A stretch of 29,532 nt of DNA from JAAHGY01 sp051439365 (GTDB lineage Bacteria; Cyanobacteriota; Cyanobacteriia; CAKZMO01). The stretch spans positions 1 to 29,532 of the forward strand of contig JBFRWC010000191.1 in NCBI GenBank assembly GCA_051439365.1, read 5' to 3'. The position numbers and the translations under genes are program-made. Under the pieces are notes generated by a model. It was not told where the DNA came from. It did not search any database and saw only the letters and a list, made by a program, of their open reading frames with translations. Of the stretch, positions 24,679-29,532 are shown one piece after another (within the stretch, counting starts at the first letter, position 1; each line of letters opens with the position of its first letter).

Positions 24679-24997
24679 TCCTTTTTTCCAAAGTTCCCTA
24701 CGGAATATTAAGACAACACTTTACCTTTCTTCATTTTTTGCTACGGCCATCTGTGCGTTAGCGAGTCTCGTCGAAGGGCATCACCGAGAAATGGCGCACC
24801 CTTTAATACATTTGCACGATTTACAGCCATAAAATGGCTCTAAATCGTGAGAGACTCCATAGAAATACGCTCAATCTCAGTATTTTTGCCGATGGGGGAC
24901 AATTCCCCTCCATTTATTCCCGTGAAATAACGATGGTTAGTCACCCATGTTTCTAACGACAATAAGCCTAGCTCAGATGATGCAAGGTGTTTGACAG
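24679..24997. other. Spacer and leader upstream of the sigma factor gene
   Basis: About 320 bases. The notable content is the dyad at 24815-24849, listed separately. Between the dyad and the start codon the DNA is moderately AT-rich, without a clear promoter. A 62-codon frame at 24644-24832 that overlaps the previous gene has no support as a gene. Confidence 0.5.
24815..24849. promoter_or_regulatory. Strong dyad symmetry upstream of the sigma factor gene
   Basis: CACGATTTA (24815-24823) and TAAATCGTG (24841-24849) are exact complements. Inside them AGCCAT (24825-24830) and ATGGCT (24834-24839) pair too, leaving a single C-C mismatch and an AAA loop. The 15 paired bases make a strong hairpin or operator 148 bases before the start codon. 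No T-run follows, so an ordinary terminator is less likely than an operator or leader structure. Confidence 0.6.
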
Positions 24998-25804
24998 ATG
25001 ACTGCTACTCAATCTTCTCTTCGGTCTCGCAGTATGGAATTGCTGATGACTTACTTCCAAAGTAAGGATCAGATGGGTGAAAAGGAACGGTTAGCGTTAC
25101 GGAATCGCTTGGTAAAACTCAATGCGGGATTGGTCCGCAAGATTGCTCACCGAGTTTGCCACCAGTGCGCCGAACCTTACGAAGACTTGGAACAGATCGG
25201 TTATATCGGTCTGATTCGGGCGATCGAGCGGTTTAATCCCACCCAAGGATGTGCCTTTAGTTCCTTTGCCGTGCCCTATATTCGTGGAGAAATGCTGCAC
25301 TTTTTGCGCGATCGCGGCAGTGCGATTCGGGTTCCCCGTCGCTGGCAAGACTTACAGAAAGAAGCCTACCGAATTCAAAAACAATTGACCACTGAACTAG
25401 GTCGTCAGCCCACGGATACGGAAGTTGCAGCTTGTATGGACATCTCCCTCGAAGAATGGCAAGAAGTCAAGATGGCCAACCAAAACCGTTTGCCCCTCAG
25501 CCTCGATGCCACCGTTTGCCATCAAGTCGATTCGCCCATTACCTTGGGTGATACTCTCCCCGATACCCACTATCAATCATTGCGAGTCCTTGAAGAGGAT
25601 CGGCAGCAACTCCAGCGGGCCTTAAGTCAACTGGAAGACAAAACCAGAGCATCGATTGAGTTTGTGTTCTTTAATGATTTGTCCCGCAAGGAAGTAGCCG
25701 AGCGGATTGGGGTGAGTCCCATGACAGTAACTCGTCGCATCCAGCGGGGCATCGATCAACTCGTCACAATTCTCCAGCCTCAGGCCTTCCAGACGGAACC
25801 CTAG
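24998..25804 (+). CDS. sigF: SigF-type (SigB/F/G family, group 3) RNA polymerase sigma factor
   Basis: 268 aa. Region 2 (about 50-115) carries 'PYEDLEQIGYIGLIRAIERF', then 'SSFAVPYIRGEMLHFLRDRG' and 'IRVPRRWQDL', the SigB/F/G signature. Region 3 covers about 120-190, with 'LGRQPTDTEVAACMDIS'. Region 4 covers about 200-260, with the helix-turn-helix 'LSRKEVAERIGVSPMTVTRRIQRGID'. In Synechocystis, SigF is needed for phototaxis and pilus gene expression, so a role in motility genes is plausible; it could relate to the chemosensory genes at 249-6984. AAGGTG lies about 8 bases before the ATG. A strong dyad is in the leader and a clear intrinsic terminator follows. No anti-sigma factor gene is adjacent. 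The SigF subtype is assigned by similarity of motifs. Confidence 0.9.
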   Translation: MTATQSSLRSRSMELLMTYFQSKDQMGEKERLALRNRLVKLNAGLVRKIAHRVCHQCAEPYEDLEQIGYIGLIRAIERFNPTQGCAFSSFAVPYIRGEMLHFLRDRGSAIRVPRRWQDLQKEAYRIQKQLTTELGRQPTDTEVAACMDISLEEWQEVKMANQNRLPLSLDATVCHQVDSPITLGDTLPDTHYQSLRVLEEDRQQLQRALSQLEDKTRASIEFVFFNDLSRKEVAERIGVSPMTVTRRIQRGIDQLVTILQPQAFQTEP

Positions 25805-25884
25805 ACCCCATTTGCCAGGTACATTTAATCAATCAAAACGAGTCGAATCAATCAAATTTTCAATCAGTCTCCAAATAGCGGACA

Positions 25885-25927
25885 ACAGGGTGATGGGATG
25901 TTAACAACTCCCTTACCCTGTTTTTTT
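25885..25927 (+). terminator. Intrinsic terminator of the sigma factor gene
   Basis: ACAGGGT (25885-25891) pairs with ACCCTGT (25915-25921), continued by GGGA/TCCC inside, and followed directly by seven T residues (25921-25927). It lies 81 bases past the stop codon. This is the clearest rho-independent terminator in the window. Confidence 0.85.
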
Positions 25928-25971
25928 GTCTTAATTTTTTGCCCTACTTTTGTGAATGATTAGCAGACCCC

Positions 25972-26718
25972 TTACCAACTTTGAGCACGACAGGTGGAGA
26001 GAATATGTTGGTCGGTTTCGCTCAGATCGGCGATGGCATGGAACCCGTCAGGGCTTTGGGGGATTGAGGATAAGCCTTGGGTGGAGGCGATCGCTTCACT
26101 GTCCACCAACGGTACCGTATGGGTGAACACGTTTTGCTCGTAGCTATCACGAATGGTCAAAGCGAGTGCATCTACCTGGAACGAACCGCGAAAGCAGTCA
26201 AACGAGGAATAGGGCATGTAGAAAGCACCCACCACGTCCTGCCCCTTGACATCGAAGACCATGTAGGTTGCGCCAACGGTGTCAGCATAGGGAGACTGAC
26301 CATATAAATAGGTACCATCCGGTAGGGGACGCAGGACGGGAACCTCAGCAGGAGCCAGGGGTTGAGTAGAGGCCTCATCTAGGGTTGGAGCGCTAGTTGG
26401 AGGTATGCTAGGGATGTTATCCGGCGTAGATTGATGTGTATCTGGCGTAAATTGATGTGCATCTGGTGTGGGTGGAGGCACCAATGACGTGCCTGGGGGA
26501 GGGGCAGATAGCGAGAGAACCGATGAGGAAGGAATAGATGAGATGGCGATCGCCGACCCTGCAACCACACTGTCAATCGCCAACAATCCTACTAAGCCAT
26601 AGCCTAGAATACGGCTAGCGGTGGCAACCGGGGGGTGTGAGCGATCGCGCCTAGGCGTTGTCGTTAGCATTGTTGTCCCTAAATTTTTCATCCACAATGG
26701 TGTTGTTGATCCCTGCAT
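25972..26718 (-). CDS. Conserved cyanobacterial protein of unknown function, membrane-anchored
   Basis: 248 aa from the ATG at 26718, supported by GGAGG 6 bases upstream; in-frame ATGs at codons 10 and 17 have weaker sites. Residues about 37-59 are hydrophobic, a signal anchor or uncleaved signal peptide. A long Pro/Ser/Thr-rich region follows (62-130), with short repeats around 'TPDAHQ'/'TPDTHQ'. The C-terminal part (about 130-248) is the likely folded domain: 'GTYLYGQSPYADTVGATYMVF', 'VVGAFYMPYSSFDCFRG', 'LTIRDSYEQ'. It has one cysteine in 'FDCF' and another near the end ('LSTCRA') that could form a disulfide. I associate this C-terminal pattern with conserved hypothetical cyanobacterial proteins but know no function. 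It converges with the sigma factor gene across that gene's terminator. Confidence 0.75.
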   Translation of the reverse strand: MQGSTTPLWMKNLGTTMLTTTPRRDRSHPPVATASRILGYGLVGLLAIDSVVAGSAIAISSIPSSSVLSLSAPPPGTSLVPPPTPDAHQFTPDTHQSTPDNIPSIPPTSAPTLDEASTQPLAPAEVPVLRPLPDGTYLYGQSPYADTVGATYMVFDVKGQDVVGAFYMPYSSFDCFRGSFQVDALALTIRDSYEQNVFTHTVPLVDSEAIASTQGLSSIPQSPDGFHAIADLSETDQHILSTCRAQSW

Positions 26719-27085
26719 CCCCCACCTCCCTCGCTAAACTGATTGAACCGTGGATCACCTTGCCAAAAGTCATTACTAGGACATACCCTACTGATTTAGC
26801 CCCGCCCTTTTTATCCGTGCAGCTACTGATCTCTACACCTTCTACAATTTTTATTCCAGAGCGATGTCCGGAAAATTTGGTAGAATCGATGAAAATAAGA
26901 AAGCTGCAAGCGTGTTGAGCGTAAAGATTCACTGCGCCTAGTCTTACTAACGTAATGGTAAAGGCAGGAAGTAAGGGACTTCATTGGTCCAGTCCCAGGA
27001 CTGGCTACAAACTGGTAATCCGCCCAGTATCTCAGCATTACTGAATTGATCGGACATTTGCCCATCGAAAGACACGACAGGATTT
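26719..27085. other. Divergent promoter region with two small dyads
   Basis: About 370 bases between the minus-strand secreted-protein gene and the plus-strand metallopeptidase gene. Two adjacent dyads lie about 100 bases before the peptidase start: GAAGT-AAGGG-ACTTC (26968-26982) and CCAGTCC-CA-GGACTGG (26989-27004). Overlapping open frames on both strands (26651-26932) look like chance. No RNA gene was recognised. Confidence 0.45.
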
Positions 27086-27826
27086 ATGCTAAGGCGATCG
27101 CCCTCCACCTATACCCTCAAGGGCTACACGGTCCGAGAAAGCACAAGAGCTAAGCGTGTTTCCATCAAAGTATCTCGAACGGCAGAGGTCGAGATTGTTG
27201 TCCCTTGTGGTTGCCCAACGCAACGGGTCTTGGATTTCGTGGCTGATCAGCAAGCGTGGATCGATCGCACCCTCAGGAAAGTGGCCAACCAACAGCGATC
27301 GCGTTCTCCAGAAACGAAGGCGGAACGTCCCGATAAACTAATCCTCCACTCAATCCCAGCAGAGTGGGGCGTGACCTATCGAGCCACCGCTGCTCAAGGC
27401 ATTCACCTCGCATCCCCGCACCCCTTGCAACTAGTCATTAGCGGTGAGGTAGATTTTCACCCCAACTGCCACTACGCTTTACAACATTGGGTGCGCCAAC
27501 AGGCCAAGATTTACTTGCCCCAATGGTTAGCGAGGGTGAGCCAAGAGATCGGACTGTCCTATCGAAAAGTGAGCATTCGCCGTCAGAAAACCTTGTGGGC
27601 CAGTTGTTCCAATAAGGCTAACATTAGCCTCAACGACAAGCTGATGTTTGTGCCCTTTCCCCTCGTCCGCTACATTTTGGTTCATGAACTCTGCCACACG
27701 GTCCACCTGAATCACTCCTCAGATTTTTGGGCACTGGTTGCCACCAAAGATCCGGATTACAAAGTATCCGATGCCGCGATGAAAGAGGCTTGGCAGTACG
27801 TCCCGGATTGGCTCACTGTTGCATGA
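27086..27826 (+). CDS. YgjP-like zinc metallopeptidase domain protein (DUF45)
   Basis: 246 aa. The N-terminal half is beta-rich ('SIKVSRTAEVEIVVP', residues 26-40), as in YgjP. The C-terminal half has the family's conserved block: 'QKTLWASCSNKANISLN' (167-183), 'LVRYILVHELCH' with zinc motif HELCH (200-204) and third ligand His210 in 'HLNHSSDFW'. Members of PF01863 (YgjP/DUF45) are soluble minigluzincins; their physiological substrates are poorly known, and some act with restriction systems. None is near here. The ATG at 27086 has AGGA a short distance upstream. The gene is convergent with the DUF4332 gene, the two stops being 27 bases apart. All catalytic residues are present. Confidence 0.88.
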   Translation: MLRRSPSTYTLKGYTVRESTRAKRVSIKVSRTAEVEIVVPCGCPTQRVLDFVADQQAWIDRTLRKVANQQRSRSPETKAERPDKLILHSIPAEWGVTYRATAAQGIHLASPHPLQLVISGEVDFHPNCHYALQHWVRQQAKIYLPQWLARVSQEIGLSYRKVSIRRQKTLWASCSNKANISLNDKLMFVPFPLVRYILVHELCHTVHLNHSSDFWALVATKDPDYKVSDAAMKEAWQYVPDWLTVA

Positions 27827-27853
27827 TGGTCGGGATACTTACCAGGACGGGGA

Positions 27854-28312
27854 TTAAGACGTAGTCGCCAGGGTTTGGGCTTCGTTAATCCAAGTGCTGA
27901 CCTCAGCAACCGTGGGGCAGAACTCTTTCGTTTGAAATTCGGCCACGTGAAGGTTAAGCACCTGTTGGTAGAGTCTATCTACCTTGGTTTGGGCCAACTG
28001 TTGAGGCGAGGCAACCCCAGCGTGGAGAACGGTGCCACAATATTTGCAGCCCACTGCTGGCACACGGGCTAGGTTTGCGAGAGCAACCCATTTGTTCACA
28101 TATTTGATATGGAGTTGCAACCGGGTGGCGATCGCCTGTCGCTGTTCCGCCGTCCGCCCATTGTGCAGCAAGTGAAAGGTTGTCTTGATCCCTAGCTTGA
28201 GCAATGCCGTTTTATGCTCATCGCTTAATCCTGGCAACTGCTCAATGGGCCAATTGCTCGGTTCTAGACGGGCAACCCCCGATAGTTTCTTCTGCCAATC
28301 ATCTATGCCCAT
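27854..28312 (-). CDS. DUF4332 domain protein (helix-hairpin-helix-like)
   Basis: 152 aa from the ATG at 28312, preceded by AGGAG 10 bases upstream; a GTG 23 codons earlier (28381) is possible but has no such site. Residues about 20-70 contain a first helix-hairpin-helix-like unit ('IEQLPGLSDEHKTALLKLGIKTTFHLL'). A second unit lies at about 78-115 ('LARVPAVGCKYCGTVLHAGVASPQQLA'). This is the DUF4332 (PF14229) layout, thought to bind nucleic acid by analogy with HhH proteins. In the second hairpin a Cys-x-x-Cys pair (Cys89, Cys92) replaces the more usual residues. No partner gene is evident. The domain assignment is good, the function unknown. Confidence 0.82.
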   Translation of the reverse strand: MGIDDWQKKLSGVARLEPSNWPIEQLPGLSDEHKTALLKLGIKTTFHLLHNGRTAEQRQAIATRLQLHIKYVNKWVALANLARVPAVGCKYCGTVLHAGVASPQQLAQTKVDRLYQQVLNLHVAEFQTKEFCPTVAEVSTWINEAQTLATTS

Positions 28313-28422
28313 TTGAATGGCTCTCCTGGTCAAAACTGTTAGTGGTTTAGTCCCTAGATTAGCAGAAGAATCAAGTCCCACAAGGGTGTGCCGTAGCCGT
28401 AGACACTCCAGTTAAACGAGAA

Positions 28423-28461
28423 ACATTGTTGTGGGGAGGTTTTGCGCTCTCACAACAATGT
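28423..28461 (-). terminator. Hairpin after the secreted two-domain protein gene
   Basis: ACATTGTTGTG (28423-28433) and CACAACAATGT (28451-28461) are exact complements across a 17-base loop. On the minus strand the stem is followed by the T-rich TTTCTCGTTT. It starts 35 bases beyond the stop of the minus-strand gene at 28496 and separates it from the DUF4332 gene, so it is a likely terminator. Confidence 0.6.
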
Positions 28462-28495
28462 CCTGACTAAACTAATGTGGTTGTCGCGATAGTCG

Positions 28496-29137
28496 CTAGT
28501 ATTCCAGATATGCCTCACACCCTTGGGAGTGAGAACAGTTGTGCATCTTTACTTCTAGGCGAAACGTCCCATCATATGGAATGGCGACAACTGGATAAGG
28601 GTCACCATCAATGTCTTGAGCCACTAAATTGCCAGACATATTATAAACATATAAATCCAGGTCAGAACAATCGGAATCACAGGTTCCACGAATTAAGGTT
28701 CTTGCCGAAAAGAAGCTTTCATAAGATGCCATTTGGCCATTATCTAACCATAGGGATGATGGTACAGACGGTCCGTCAGACCAAATTGAAACCTCGCAGC
28801 CACTAGAGTGATCACACTCATGCATCCTCACTTCCAGCCGAAAGTCCCCATTAGAAGGGGCCGTGACGACTGGTTGTGCGTCCGGCGAGGTATCTGAATC
28901 AACCTGATTTCCCGATGAGTCGTAGAGATAAAAATCTAGATCGGAGCAGTCGGAATCACACTCTCCATAGATGGATTGTCCTTCATAAAAATAACCATTG
29001 ATAGACTCGGATTGACCATTAAGTAACCAAATGGACTCTTGCAGGGCGATCGCCTGGTCAGCAACGCCAACACTAACCAAACCAGCCATCGCACAGGTCA
29101 AAGAAACGACACGCGCACTCTTACTATTTAACAGCAT
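28496..29137 (-). CDS. Secreted protein with a duplicated four-cysteine domain (PPC-like)
   Basis: 213 aa from the ATG at 29137, supported by GGAG 7 bases upstream; the longer in-frame start at 29170 lacks a site and would spoil the signal peptide. Residues 1-31 form a Sec signal peptide ending 'QAIA'. The mature protein is two copies of one beta-rich domain (about 34-120 and 127-213). Cysteines at 60, 64, 108 and 114 recur exactly 93 residues later at 153, 157, 201 and 207. Each copy has 'CDSDCSDLD' followed by 'FYLY' or 'LYVY', then 'DFRLEVRMHECDHSSGCE' or its equivalent. The 'DLDLYVY..SG' core resembles bacterial pre-peptidase C-terminal (PPC) domains, here with two probable disulfides per copy. 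The exported location is well supported; the function is unknown. Confidence 0.85.
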   Translation of the reverse strand: MLLNSKSARVVSLTCAMAGLVSVGVADQAIALQESIWLLNGQSESINGYFYEGQSIYGECDSDCSDLDFYLYDSSGNQVDSDTSPDAQPVVTAPSNGDFRLEVRMHECDHSSGCEVSIWSDGPSVPSSLWLDNGQMASYESFFSARTLIRGTCDSDCSDLDLYVYNMSGNLVAQDIDGDPYPVVAIPYDGTFRLEVKMHNCSHSQGCEAYLEY

Positions 29138-29154
29138 AAAAAACTCCAGCGTAA

Positions 29155-29204
29155 ATTGTAGTGTAAACAAAGTGAACTGTACAAACAGTGACTACATTAA
29201 ATGT
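29155..29204 (-). promoter_or_regulatory. Possible promoter with two dyads for the secreted protein gene
   Basis: On the minus strand, TTGTAC (29179-29184) and TACAAT (29155-29160) are 18 bases apart, a plausible -35/-10 pair. Transcription would then start only about 10 bases before the ATG. ACTGT-ACAA-ACAGT (29176-29189) overlaps the -35 box, and TACAT-TAA-ATGTA lies just upstream (29192-29204), so either could be an operator. Pattern only; no experimental support. Confidence 0.3.
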
Positions 29205-29500
29205 AAAGAAAATACGGACTAAAACCTTTAGCACTAAAGATTTCAGGTGGTCAAGTTCAGGTTTGTCGAAGAAATCGAACTCCTACAAGTGCTCTCTTGC
29301 AGAAGCCACCACTGATTGAGGATAAGGGAACCTATCCAGGCTTTACCCGCAAACCAACTTAGGGCGTTTTTGCAAAGGTTTATCCTTAGTTTATCCTTAT
29401 AAGTTCTACAAGCTAGGGATTAGAAGGTAGACTTGACTGGACGTAGGCTGATTGACTGACAAAACTGCCTAAAACCTTGTCCCTGCCTTGGGTCAGGAGA

Positions 29501-29532
29501 CCTAACCCCTACATTGTCCCAATCCCTTGTAG
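29501..29532. repeat. Second copy of the hairpin repeat, cut by the window end
   Basis: CCTAACCCCTACA (29501-29513), then the loop TTGTCCCAATCCCT (29514-29527), identical to that at 7080-7093, then TGTAG (29528-29532), the start of the returning arm. The sequence before it (CCTTGGG-T-CAGGAGACC) also matches the flank of the first copy (CCTTGGGGCAGGAAACC near 7000). Confidence 0.9.

Larger units (their letters stand above)
29138..29532. other. Non-coding end region with direct repeat and hairpin repeat copy
   Basis: About 395 bases without a gene. Besides the possible promoter it holds a CTTTAG-CA-CTAAAG dyad (29226-29239), a tandem 11-base repeat GTTTATCCTTA (29378-29388 and 29389-29399), and the truncated hairpin repeat copy at 29501-29532. 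The next gene must lie beyond the window. Confidence 0.6.

Noticed and set aside
24644..24832. 62-codon frame overlapping the end of the YdjM-like gene
   Set aside because: It overlaps the upstream gene out of frame, runs into the dyad region and has no domain.
26651..26932. Overlapping open frames on both strands
   Set aside because: They overlap the well-supported start of the secreted protein gene, and neither has a recognisable domain or good start site.

Overview
The window comes from a cyanobacterium. HIP1 octamers (GCGATCGC and one-base variants) occur throughout, inside and between genes. The protein set is also typical of cyanobacteria: a SigF-type sigma factor, a CheA-CheY hybrid, AIM24 paralogs and DUF4332. 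Base composition looks moderate. The many short tandem repeats and small palindromic repeats in the spacers suggest a repeat-rich, probably filamentous lineage, but genus cannot be told from this sequence. I see no rRNA, phage, complete insertion sequence or CRISPR array.

Left part (249-6984, + strand): a chemosensory operon with a two-domain CheW-like protein, a membrane chemoreceptor, a hybrid CheA (HPt, kinase, CheW and receiver domains) and a CheB methylesterase. No cheR is present. A palindromic repeat cluster (7005-7111) separates it from the convergent phosphoglucomutase gene (pgm). Further minus-strand genes follow: a CbbX/SpoVK-type AAA+ ATPase, a 59-aa exported peptide candidate, tRNA-Asp(GUC), and a PAS-PAS-GAF histidine kinase followed 19 bases downstream by a 49-aa ORF.

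Centre (13936-17275, + strand): three consecutive AIM24-family genes, then a membrane-anchored M48 metallopeptidase. A 14-bp tandem array lies just upstream of the third AIM24 gene. A 93-bp inverted-repeat element flanked by a 6-bp direct duplication lies between the third gene and the peptidase. Next come a minus-strand SLC13/DASS transporter with two RCK_C (TrkA_C) domains and a + strand CAP-Hint fusion protein.

Right part: a minus-strand pair of a TVP38/TMEM64 membrane protein and a mercuric-reductase-like flavoprotein, separated by heptanucleotide repeats and three small hairpins. Then come a YdjM-like membrane protein, a SigF-family sigma factor with a strong dyad in its leader and a clear intrinsic terminator, a conserved secreted protein, a YgjP-type metallopeptidase, a DUF4332 protein and a secreted protein with a duplicated four-cysteine domain. 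The window ends inside a second copy of the palindromic repeat seen at 7062-7111.

The chemosensory operon and the SigF gene fit a surface-motility theme, because SigF controls pilus genes in Synechocystis. That link is inference. The most distinctive observations are the possible MITE with its direct duplication, the AIM24 triplication followed by an M48 protease, the CAP-Hint fusion, the two-copy hairpin repeat family with a conserved loop, and the small ORF behind the histidine kinase.
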